Positions 11,615-21,138 of a DNA stretch of 64,000 nt are shown here, in pieces; positions within the stretch are counted from its first letter, which is position 1; each line of letters begins with the position of its first letter. A program made the translations under genes and the position numbers. Under the pieces are notes generated by a model. It was not told the origin of the DNA. It searched no databases and saw only the letters and a program-made list of their open reading frames with translations. Source of the stretch: Purpureocillium takamizusanense (lineage: Eukaryota > Ascomycota > Sordariomycetes > Hypocreales > Ophiocordycipitaceae); the NCBI RefSeq assembly GCF_022605165.1, contig NC_063072.1, positions 372,001 to 436,000 of the forward strand. The letters run 5' to 3'.

Positions 11615-12764
11615 GGTTGGTTACAGTCTGTCTCTATGCGAGACTCATGCTCAGCTTGTGCTGCGTCTTGCCGCGTAGGCGGCGAAGGGTGCAATCTACA
11701 ATGGGTTTAATGGACTGTTTGCGCGAGTACGGGCAATCAAAGCCAACCCAAATTCGGGTGCTGAAAGCAGCTACAATAAAGACTAGCCACGACTTGCCAC
11801 GTACATCTAGTGGAGCACGCGTTGACGTGTCTTTCTGAGCTTCAGTAGCGCATGCATGCGACCCTGTCTTTATTTTTTGCAAGACATCACATGCATCTAC
11901 GTGTCAGACATACGGTGTGGTAATAAGTCTTTTAGACCAACAAGGGTACTTTTAAGTCGTTTATAATCTCGTAATATAAACCGTTATGATATAACTGGTC
12001 TCTGCTTGATGTTCTTAGGTCACCCCAGTTTTTTACGTGAGATAGCTGCATGTCCGATATTCATTGCCACGGTGCGGAGGCTCCGCTATGCCCTGCTCGG
12101 GTAACTTCTATATATCGAACCTTATATAATGAGTATGTAGTATAAGGAGGTTACTCCTGTATGTATTTATCAGGCATATAGATGGTACAATACAGTACTG
12201 GAGTCTCTGTGAAACATGGGAGTTAAACCAACATCAGCTACAAACGGCAGCGGGACACCGTCCCGTTTACCAGTCCTACCTTCCGCTTCTATGCCCAAAG
12301 ACATGCTGTTGATGAAAGGGCATCTCTGGAGCAAGTGGTCAGAAAGAGCACCGCTGATGAACGATACGTAATCAAACATGAATGTCACAAAGCTGAAATA
12401 TGACCAGAGGTTTGCTCGTATTGCACTGTTTTACTGCATGGTGAGGCGTTGTGGCGGGCTGTAGTGAGACAGGTGCGTGGCATGGCGCTTTTCAAAAGCA
12501 GGACAGCTGGCACAGAACTGGCCCTTTGCAAAACCCCAGGTGGCCCAAAATCGGCCTTGAGCGTGACCGCTTTGCGTCTCAACTACGTACCTCCACCTGC
12601 GCCCGATACGAATTGAAGCGAATCTTTTCCAACTTTTCACTACTGATGCCCACCCTTCGGTATAAAACTATAGACATAGGAACTTTATGATATATAGTAG
12701 GCTGGTCCTTAACGATACATTCTACGCCAAGAGCAAGAAGCGCCTCTCACACTCAACTCACAAC
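11615..12764. other. divergent promoter region, AT-rich centre
   Basis: About 1.15 kb between the starts of the ligase (minus) and the opine-synthase-like gene (plus). It therefore holds both promoters. The middle (11880-12170) is AT-rich and mildly RIP-like. A TATAAAA motif at about 12660 lies roughly 100 bases before the ATG at 12765. No gene seen. Confidence 0.5.
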
Positions 12765-13902
12765 ATGACGGTCTCCAAGAGCTATACGCAGTCACGCAAG
12801 ATTAAAATACAATGGCCTCAGCTAGACACCACAGTTACCGCAGTGCTGGACGATCAATTAAACCCCCGTCTCGTGGATCTGCTCTTCGAGCATTTACCGT
12901 ATCGCTCTCTTCAGAACCATGCCTTGGTCTCTGGCAACCACCTATACCACCTTGTACCATCCGAACGACTTATCGTATGTTATCAAAAGTCAAATTTGAA
13001 CAGTCCCTAGCATATAAGTGCGCCTAACGGGTCTTTCTAGTACACCAAGGCAGATTATAAGGTTCCAGACCGGACCACGGAGCCGGATGGGACTTTATTC
13101 CTTTCCGGTTTGCAGCACCTGGCTGTCAAGTATGGCCCTCTGTCAGAATATTTGCCAGCCGCGCCTTGTGGCCACATCGTCCCCGAGGACATGAGCCGCC
13201 TACGAGAAGTCGGGAACTCGGTGTGGAAAGCTTGTAAAGACTCAAAACAGGTGATTGAGGTTGTCGTGTGGGACGCCTCACAGCCCCAACCGACAGATCC
13301 CATTCCCTTGGCTACCGAAAGGACGGGTTCTTCCGCGGAAGTAAAAGAGCTAGTTGAGGAAATCCATGCCGAGGTACGTTTATTAGCTCTACACGTATTC
13401 TACAATAACTCGTGCTGAACCTCTCTAGACCAAAAAGTCATGGTCTGGAATATCGGACGACCTTCTTAAGGTACATCAGGGCCGGGGACCTTCAGGCGCG
13501 GGCTCTAAGGAGTCTTACTTTGCCACTATGTTGTTCATTAACGGCGAAATCCGGCCGCTTGGCTATAACGTGTTGAACAATATACTCAAAATTGCAGCAA
13601 CACAGCCGCAGTTCGATCTACAGCACCTCGTAACCCTCTACGATATTTTCGTCTCCGTACCATCCGAGTTTGTTGGATACGCCGGCGCAACGTTCCTTTA
13701 CGCAACGTTTCGGAAGGTCGCCAGGCTCATAGAAACAAGGGTCCTAGCTAATAGCGACCTAGAAGAGGCTCGCGAGGATTTCCTAGCCATGGTCAGTGCT
13801 TTTGCTCGCTATGTCAATCTGCTAAACGCCCAAAATCTGCATTTATTTCCCTGGAAACACACCAAGGAATATCCCTTGCTTCCAGAGTCTCAGCGGGTTT
13901 AA
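12765..13902 (+). CDS. cucumopine/mikimopine synthase-like protein
   Basis: Three exons (12765-12974, 13041-13373, 13429-13902), all joined in phase 0, give 338 aa. The N-terminal ~170 residues resemble the cyclophilin-like domain of opine synthases of the cucumopine/mikimopine type. Landmarks are an IQWP strand, a D-x-NP-x-L-x-D-x-L segment, a LQNHALVSGNHLY stretch and CGHIVPEDMSRLREVGNSVW. The C-terminal half is helical with NGEIRPLGYN and a LNAQNLHLFPW ending, which fits the helical bundle domain of that family. In Agrobacterium such enzymes condense an amino acid with 2-oxoglutarate. The fungal substrates are unknown. The family call is from remembered pattern and is moderate. There is no signal peptide, so it is likely cytosolic. 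A DUF3830/cyclophilin-like protein of other function is the main alternative. Confidence 0.6.
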
Positions 13903-15310
13903 CCATCATAGGAATGGTGCCAGAGGCGGCGAAAACTAGGCATACTAAATTTTTATTGTTAACATTTATATTATTTAAGTATATAGTTATATGGGAACTA
14001 TTAATTTAATACCTCTAATATTATTCTTTCGAGATAAGATACATATTGACCTTAGTATAATATATATTACTTAAGCGTGAATTTCATATCTTTACACTCT
14101 AAAAAAAAGATATAGCTAAGCTACCTTATAATCATACGTAGCGGCACGCAACGAGATACCACTTTACCATCCAAGTTATGAGCCGCAGGGCGGTTTCGTG
14201 GTTTGGTCACCATGCGCAGTTAAAGTCTGGCTTGAGTCTCTCTCTACTGACGACGACCGCCTTTTCCTCCCCGCCTGGCCTTGGGCTTTAGAGTGTGCAG
14301 CCTGGACGGCGCTCTCTCGCGAGTTTGTGTCGAGCTATACGATTCGCGCTCCCGGGACCCGAGGGAAATAGAATAGCGGGGGGAAGGGGAATGTCGCCTT
14401 GCTGCCTTTCTTCGAAATGGGAACCTAGTACGGATATGTCGTTGGTATCGGCATGGTTGGACCTATCGTCGTGTGGTTTGAGCGCTGCCTGGCGGTGGTC
14501 GATCTGCCCGCTTAGATCGTCGAGCCGGCGCTACCAGCCCGGGATGTTGTTGGTGAGGTTCTTGAGGGCGTCCATGGCCGTCTCGTGTGGCTCCATTGTC
14601 CGGTGCTCAAGGGAGGTATGGAACACACTGACTACAGAGCGGACACGAGGAGGACTATGGAGAGCATCTCCGCGGTGATGTCGTCGTCAGTTTAACAATG
14701 GACACCTAGCTATCATCAAGGGAGACCAATATCCCGGTCATCAATCAGGCAACTCGGACTTCTCCTCTACGGTCCCATGACAAACTGTAGGCCCTATATT
14801 ACGTCATCTACTCAACTATCTCCTCTCGGCAAGAAGTCACCAGGAGGACGATGTTGCAGGGATGTCTGGTAATTAGACGGTACTAATCGAGTTTTTCAAT
14901 TGGGACTAAGGAAGCTAGATCCCTGCTGCTCAGCTCACCTTTTAATATCATCGCATAAGATTAGACCACAAGACGTTCTACAGCCGTTACGCGGCTCCTC
15001 GTCTTCCAATATAATGATTGAGTAAGCCATTCCGCATAATATAAATTTTTTTGAGCTCACGCGCATTTAAATTCCCGTGGGGAGAGTAGTGAGCTCACGC
15101 GCATAAGTGAGGCTACAAGACGCATGAATGACGCTATGCTTTATAGGTCGTCCTGGCTAGGGATGCAGGACCCTAGGTAATTACGTTAACGATCGTTCAT
15201 GGTTAAAAAGTGCCGAGAGGAATGATATGAGATGCGTTACGCTTAGACATCGCACCTGCAGATTTCGAAAAACCTCTGCGTTCCGTCTCAGCCGCTATTA
15301 CGGACTCATT
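13903..15310. other. intergenic with short RIP-like patch
   Basis: About 1.4 kb. The stretch 13940-14140 is TA-rich and RIP-like. The remainder has normal composition with no convincing gene. A 14-base direct repeat (15053-15066 and 15091-15104) lies about 210-260 bases upstream of the next start codon and may be a promoter element. Confidence 0.45.
15053..15104 (+). promoter_or_regulatory. 14-bp direct repeat upstream of the enterotoxin-like gene
   Basis: GAGCTCACGCGCAT occurs twice in the same orientation, at 15053-15066 and 15091-15104, start to start 38 bases apart. The second copy ends 206 bases before the ATG at 15311. A paired transcription-factor site is possible; no factor can be named. 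Confidence 0.35.
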
Positions 15311-17338
15311 ATGAAGCCCAAGTATCTTGTGTTCTTACTGTCAGGCCTTTTGGCCTCTGCTGCGGAAGACCCGGGGCGTGGTCCCGGGGCGGCCAACGGT
15401 GCAAACGGCGGCACCTTCACACCGGAGGATAGCGGTCCGGGTGGTGAGCTTACAGGTTTTGAGGAAGCCACACCCAAAAAGGGGCCAGGCCTACCACCAG
15501 GCCACGAAGCTCCGGAGTCAGATGGTGCCAACTTTTGGAACCCATCGAACTGGCGGGGTGCCGAGAAGATTGACGCAAAGGCGGCGTCTGAAATTCCGAC
15601 TCCTAAGAATGAGGGGAGTGCCAAAGGCTTCCTTTACTCTCCACGACCTGCAAATCAAGAGCTCGGTGACGTCTTTGACAACGGCCTAAAGCGCACTCAG
15701 CTTGCTGTCGAAGCCAAGCCCGTTGGCATCAAGGAGACGCATTTTGTCCAGCTCACCGGCTCGGCGCAAGTAGCATATAAAGGCTCGATCAGGCCCGGCA
15801 CGCCGGCCTACTTTCTCAAGATCTCGCCACAGAATCTTGAGGATGGGTACTACCTCCCCAGCAGCCATCCCGAGTTCACCGAAGCCAAGAAATACACGTT
15901 CCTTACGCCGGGGAATGTCCCCAGAGAGAGCATCGTCGGCGCTTGGAAAGTCCGCGCTCGGGACTTGGAGGCGCCCCAGCTCGAGTGGGTGCCCAATCCT
16001 CACTATTCATGCCTCGACAAGATCAAAGACTTTTGCACCAAGCCGCGTGAGCAGTGGCGCGTCAAAACCCGATCTAGCTGCTTTCCAAGAATGTTCAAAA
16101 GAGGCGTCGGCGCCGGTTTTGAGCCATGCCTGGAACCGCTTGAGGAGACGGCAAGTGAAGGCGCCGCCGCCGAGGGCGCCGCCGAAGTCGCAGTGGAATC
16201 GTTCGTCAAGGACGTATCGCAGCCAGCACTACAGAAGGAGGAACTTGAGAAAATCGCCGACGACTTCGCGGAGTCGCTGTTCCAACGCTGGGTGGCCAAG
16301 TACGGGTTCAAAAACATGAAGTCTCTCGACGGGGTGCCGGTTAAGGACCTCTATCCTAAGTTCCGGGCACAGATGAAGGGCTACAAGACTCTCTACATGA
16401 AACCAAGCAAAGCATCCCCGGGCATGGGCATTGTAGCTGTTGTGGGCGTGGGGTTCTGGGTCAAGGATGTCGTCGACGCCTTTAAAAGGGACCTCCCCTG
16501 GGAAGAGAAGGCTGCGGTCGCTACATCCATCGTGCCGATTGTGGGGTGTGCAACGAGATTTGCCGCTGATGGCGCCGCCGATGGGAGCAGCTTTGACGTG
16601 GCCAAGATTGCTGACACGCAAGCTTGCGTTGCTGCCGACACCCTACTTCTCAGCCCCGCGTGGCCGCTTGGCCTGGCTATACACGGTGTACGAAACCTCG
16701 TCAAAACGATACCCGCCGCCCTCAAGATGCAGGCTGAATGGGACAAGCTGAGAAGTGCCGAAGGCCTGAAGCAGCGCTACAAGGAAGAATGGTCCTCGAT
16801 CCGTAATCAGATACTGAACTCAACGACGATCCACTTGACCGAGCTTCAGGTAGATCGAAACATAACCATTTCTCGTCTGTCGGATCTCATGGTGGCAGCA
16901 GAGGCGGGTGGCATCCTCAAAGCTGGCCAAGTCAGCAACACTACAGATCAGGCAGCGCGACAGAGACTGCTGGAAGACGAGGAATTCCCCGGTCGCCAGG
17001 AGCTCGAGAAAGTCATATGCGACAAGTTTACGAATCGGACGAGTACAGTTCGCATCGACCTGGACCAGTCGAGACAAGCTATCAATCATCGAATCGCTAC
17101 CGAGCGACGCAAATTTATGCGGAACTTCATAGGGCACTATACGACATTCCTCGTGGACAATATACCCAGGGGGGCCTATAATATTCCACCGAGGGAGAAG
17201 TACGTTCAAAAACTTAGAAATCACGTTAAAGATGTGGCGACAGAGATGGATAAAACAGTGCGTGAAGGCGAAGTCGGCCTAGAGGATATTGATAAAGTGA
17301 TGAGAATCCCTCCAATTCCTCCTACCTGTATGGAGTAG
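15311..17338 (+). CDS. secreted heat-labile-enterotoxin-A-like protein
   Basis: Single exon. The ATG at 15311 is preferred over one at 15227 because it places a clean signal peptide first (MKPKYLVFLLSGLLASAA), giving about 675 aa. A Gly/Pro-rich linker follows. Residues ~105-240 show the layout of a cholera/heat-labile-enterotoxin A-chain ADP-ribosyltransferase fold. The C-terminal half is helical, with a hydrophobic segment (about residues 375-395), a LPWEEKAAVATSIVPIVGC region and long amphipathic helices. Such helical tails occur in the enterotoxin-like proteins expanded in insect-pathogenic hypocrealean fungi. By eye the N-terminal arginine, the Ser-Thr-Ser motif and the first glutamate of the catalytic pair look substituted, with one glutamate kept, so enzymatic activity is doubtful. 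N-glycosylation sequons (NST, NIT, NTT, NRT) fit secretion. Family call is moderate. Confidence 0.6.
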   Translation: MKPKYLVFLLSGLLASAAEDPGRGPGAANGANGGTFTPEDSGPGGELTGFEEATPKKGPGLPPGHEAPESDGANFWNPSNWRGAEKIDAKAASEIPTPKNEGSAKGFLYSPRPANQELGDVFDNGLKRTQLAVEAKPVGIKETHFVQLTGSAQVAYKGSIRPGTPAYFLKISPQNLEDGYYLPSSHPEFTEAKKYTFLTPGNVPRESIVGAWKVRARDLEAPQLEWVPNPHYSCLDKIKDFCTKPREQWRVKTRSSCFPRMFKRGVGAGFEPCLEPLEETASEGAAAEGAAEVAVESFVKDVSQPALQKEELEKIADDFAESLFQRWVAKYGFKNMKSLDGVPVKDLYPKFRAQMKGYKTLYMKPSKASPGMGIVAVVGVGFWVKDVVDAFKRDLPWEEKAAVATSIVPIVGCATRFAADGAADGSSFDVAKIADTQACVAADTLLLSPAWPLGLAIHGVRNLVKTIPAALKMQAEWDKLRSAEGLKQRYKEEWSSIRNQILNSTTIHLTELQVDRNITISRLSDLMVAAEAGGILKAGQVSNTTDQAARQRLLEDEEFPGRQELEKVICDKFTNRTSTVRIDLDQSRQAINHRIATERRKFMRNFIGHYTTFLVDNIPRGAYNIPPREKYVQKLRNHVKDVATEMDKTVREGEVGLEDIDKVMRIPPIPPTCME

Positions 17339-18110
17339 CACTATATTGGGCTCACACTCGAGGCCACGGCTTGCGGGGGGGGCGGGGGGGCGCGACGGCA
17401 AGGACTCGGATAATGGAGACAAGAGGCTCCTAGCTCACTCTTGACGGACTCTAGGAAGCTTGTCCTGGACGCGCAGTTCTTGCAAGATCCAAGATCCATC
17501 CTGCGCCAATTCACATATCGTGACGTGATAATGTGCATAACCAGACGCATATCCCCATACATGTACCCCTGCCTGCACGCCTACTGTCGTGCACCCACTA
17601 TGAGTGCAACGCTGAAAATTATTCCAATTGGCAGATGCGTCCGTAATGGCGTCACAACCTCTGCAAGAAAGCGGGAGGGTTATAATAGTCGGTCGTTGTT
17701 ATTCGGCGGGTGAGTGCATCATTACAGTATAGTTGTTGGCTGGTATCAATTAGACCACACAACCATGACCGTGTGTAGGCGAGATACTGAGGCCAGCCTT
17801 CCGCATCGACCTCTTGACGCCTCCAGCCAAACATGCCGCGTACACGAAAAGCAGTCCGCCTAGCGAAAGGGATCTCGGTGCGGGTGCAAGTTAATGCAGT
17901 CGGGGTATGGATGATGGTGGCGACACGTGACCGGGATTGGGCGACGCCGGTGGTGCCACGCTCAGCTCGGCCGAAGCTCGTCCGGTATCGCCGACCGACG
18001 GAACGACTTGACGATGACATCCAAACGGACAAGGGCATTCATCACCAAATCATCAAATCACATGCCCAGTCCATCCAACGCGTTGTTATGACACTGTAAG
18101 GCCCCGCGCA
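17339..18110. other. intergenic, nothing recognised
   Basis: About 770 bases between the enterotoxin-like stop codon and the start of the double zinc-cluster regulator. A G-rich patch occurs near 17370-17395. Short frames on both strands show no motif. The right-hand part should contain the regulator's promoter. Confidence 0.45.
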
Positions 18111-20432
18111 ATGCCCGGCAGACAAATCAAGACGTGCGAGCGCTGCCGCCTGTTCAAGATCAAGTGCGACCGCGAGCAGCCCGCCTGCCTGCAGTGCCGG
18201 CGCGCCCACGCCAAGTGCTCGCAGTGGCCCCCCGCCGCTGGGACGTCGTCGTCGTCGACGTCGTCGGGCGGGACGTCTCCAGCTTCGGCCGACACGAGCG
18301 TGACCGCGGGTTCAGCCGAGGCGAGCGAGGCGGCTGCTCCTCGTCCGGCCGCGAACCTTGACGACGACGACGACGACGACTCGGCGAGCCGTCCGCCGCC
18401 CGCAGACGTAGACGCAAACGCCGTCGACGCAGACGGCCGACATGACGCCCGCGAGGATGCGCCAGACGCCCATGACCGGATGAGCCCCGCGAGGAAGAAG
18501 CGCCGCAGGGCTTGTCTCTCGTGCGTGCGCTGCCACCGGCTCAAGGTAAAGTGCGACAAGAAGCAGCCCTGCACGCGCTGTCGCCTGTCGGGCTGGGGCC
18601 GCCAGTGCGCCTACACGCATCGCGTCGAGGATGAGGCGACGATGATGGCGCGCGACGATCCGTCGACTCCGGCTTCTGCCGATGCCGTGCCCTTTGTCGT
18701 CACCGAGGAGGAACCCGAGACCGTCATCACCACCTGGCACGCGAGACACCGAGGGCTGAGCCACTGGAGGGCCCTTCTCTGCAGGGTGCGTGAACCCTGG
18801 CCCATGCATATATCATGGCCAAGTCGCTGACGTTTGTAACTGCTCAAGCTGGACTCTCTGAGCGACCTGACGAGTCGGGTCCTGCACACGCCAGCCACCG
18901 ACATCGCGCAGCAGCACACCCAATGCGCCCAGGGTCGCGCCCTGCCCGGCAACTTCCCCTTCAACAGCCCCGGCGCGGTGCGCTTCGCCGCCTCGCCCTC
19001 CCTCGAGCCCGTGCGGCAGCTCCTCGAGACGCACCGCGCCCGCCACGAGCTGTATGTCGACGCCTACCTCGCGCTCTACCAGCCGCTGCATCCCGTCATC
19101 GACACGCCGCGCTTCCTCACCGAGACGGCGCGCTTCTGGGACGACCCCTCCGGCACGCACGTCGGCTGGCTCGCCGAGATGCTCATGGTGATGGCGCTGG
19201 GCTGCTTTGCGGTCGAGAGCCGCGGCGGGAGGGACCCCGAGTCTACCGTGGAGCTCTGCATGGCCGCCGAGGCGTGCCTCGCCCGCACGCCCTTTATGCT
19301 GAGGCCGACCGTATCGACGATGCGCACGCTCTGCCTCATGCTGCTGGCTAAGCAGGTCATCAACGGCACGTGTTGGTCCTTTGACTCGTGCTGGGCCCTG
19401 CTCGGCGTCGTGGTCCGTCTCGCCGTTTGCATGGGCATCCACCGGCCCGAGCCGCCGCCCGACGCGCCCGCCGTGGCGTTCCGCGACTGGGAGGCCGGCC
19501 AGCTCCTCTGGACGACGATTCTGTACTTTGACGTCCAGATGGCCGTCACGACGGGCATGCCGTCTTGCCTATCCGCGGACGAGCTGCTGCGCGACAACGG
19601 CGGCATGTCGTGGACGTTCCCCACGCTGGCCACGCCCACGGCGGCCTGGCACGCCGTCATCCACACCGCGTGCCCGACCATCCTGCAGGTGGTGACGCGC
19701 GTCAACTCGGCAGTCGACCGGCCGTCGTACGAGGAGATCATCGAGCACAGCGCCAAGGTGCGGCAGCTGATGGGCATACTCGAGCGGGTGCGCGGGCCCG
19801 AGGTGACGCCCGCGCTGCGCATCGCCATCGACGTCTTCTTCCGCCGCGTCCTGCTCGTGCTGCACCGCCGCCACGCCCTCGAGCCCGACGCGCCCGCGCG
19901 GTACCCGATATCGTACTGGGCGTCGCTCGAGTGCAGCCTCGCGCTGCTGGTGCAGCACCGGGAACTCTGCGACGCCGAGGCCGAGGCGGCGGCGCGGCTT
20001 GGCGGCAGTAACAACGACAACATGAACAACAACACGAACAACGCCAACAGTAACGAGAGCACCGAGGCAGCAGGCGGCGACGCAGGCGGCGACGCAGGCG
20101 GCGGCGGCGGCGGCTATGACGAAGAAGCCAAGCCGCCGCCGCTACCGATATGGGACGTCCGCGGGCTGGGGCCCCTGGCCGACATGTACATGCTGGACTT
20201 CTTCGCGGCGGCCCTGACGGCCAGCCTGCACCTCCTGCGCGAGGACGCGCCCCTGGCGGACGGCTTCGCGATCCCGCCGCGGCGCACCATCCTGGAGACG
20301 CTGGAGCTGTGGACCGACAGCTACGCCAGCAGGCAGCATCGGTCGCTGTGCTTCCGGAGCGGATACCGCCTGCTCAAGTCGGTGGTCTCCGAGCTGTCGG
20401 AGCGCGCCAACAGTTCCGCTGCGAAGCCGTAG
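18111..20432 (+). CDS. transcription factor with two tandem Zn2Cys6 clusters
   Basis: Two exons (18111-18785, 18849-20432; phase-0 intron with GTGCGT donor and AAG acceptor) encode about 752 aa. The first binuclear zinc cluster is at residues ~9-36 (CERCRLFKIKCD...CLQCRRAHAKC). The second is at ~140-170 (CLSCVRCHRLKVKCD...CTRCRLSGWGRQC). They are separated by a Ser/Asp/Ala-rich linker containing a run of aspartates. The second half is a fungal_trans-type regulatory domain: helical, beginning near SLEPVRQLLETHRARHELYVDAYL and including HPVIDTPRFL and GCFAVESRG. An Asn/Gly-rich low-complexity insert lies near its C-terminus. It is nuclear by family. One zinc cluster is the rule, so the tandem pair is unusual. 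The gene stands about 700 bases upstream of, and in the same direction as, a galactonate-dehydratase-like gene, a possible target. Confidence 0.88.
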
Positions 20433-21065
20433 CCATGCTTATGTAGCGTGTGAATCTACCAGGGTAAAAAGCAACAAGTCAGGCAGACATGTTCAGCCTC
20501 GTCCCAGTGATGCAGCCAGGAGTACGAGGTCTTTTGTTGTTGCGCCACGAGCTCGACTCAGCCTCAACTGCAATGCGTGCCTTGCATCTATGTCATGTGT
20601 GACAACCACCCATTTGATCCTCCACAGGGCATCCCTGCCGGCACTCAGGGGGGAGGGCATCGGACGCACGTCGCCGGAGCCGGGCCGATGCGCGCCAATG
20701 ACAACAGGCCGGGCCCCCTCCTCTCCGGCGGTCCAGCCTCACTCAGTCCCCCGCGCCGGTTACGGAGCGGGGCCGGGGCCTGCGTATCTGGTCGTCCGTG
20801 GGGGGTCGTACGTAGTCCGATATATGAACCCCGCCCCTCGCTGGCCGGCAGATGGTGATGTTACTCTCACCCAACGGAAGCTGCTGCCGCTGCCGCCGCA
20901 ACCCTCTTCCCGCCCTTGGTTCCTTTCTGCTCACTCATAAACTCGCACGACGCACACACTCTGCGCCTGTGCCAGACACACAACACAGCCCAGCCCAACC
21001 TTGCTTTGCTTCAAACAGCGCTCTCTACCGGCTAATATCGAGACCAGCCCGAGACGGGGGCGACC

Positions 21066-21109
<44 letters not shown>

Positions 21110-21138
21110 TCCGTGCGTGCGTGCGTGCGCCATCAACC
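20433..21138 (+). promoter_or_regulatory. promoter/5' leader of the galactonate dehydratase-like gene
   Basis: About 700 bases with no gene. A (TC)n tract at 21069-21106 and a GTGC repeat directly precede the ATG at 21139. CT-rich tracts at this position are common in fungal 5' leaders. Confidence 0.5.
21069..21106 (+). repeat. (TC)19 microsatellite in a 5' leader
   Basis: An uninterrupted TC dinucleotide run 33 bases before the start codon at 21139. It may be a length-variable promoter or leader element. Confidence 0.9.

Noticed and set aside
19076..20062. 328-codon minus-strand frame across the zinc-cluster regulator
   Set aside because: Antisense shadow of a high-GC exon without any domain signature.
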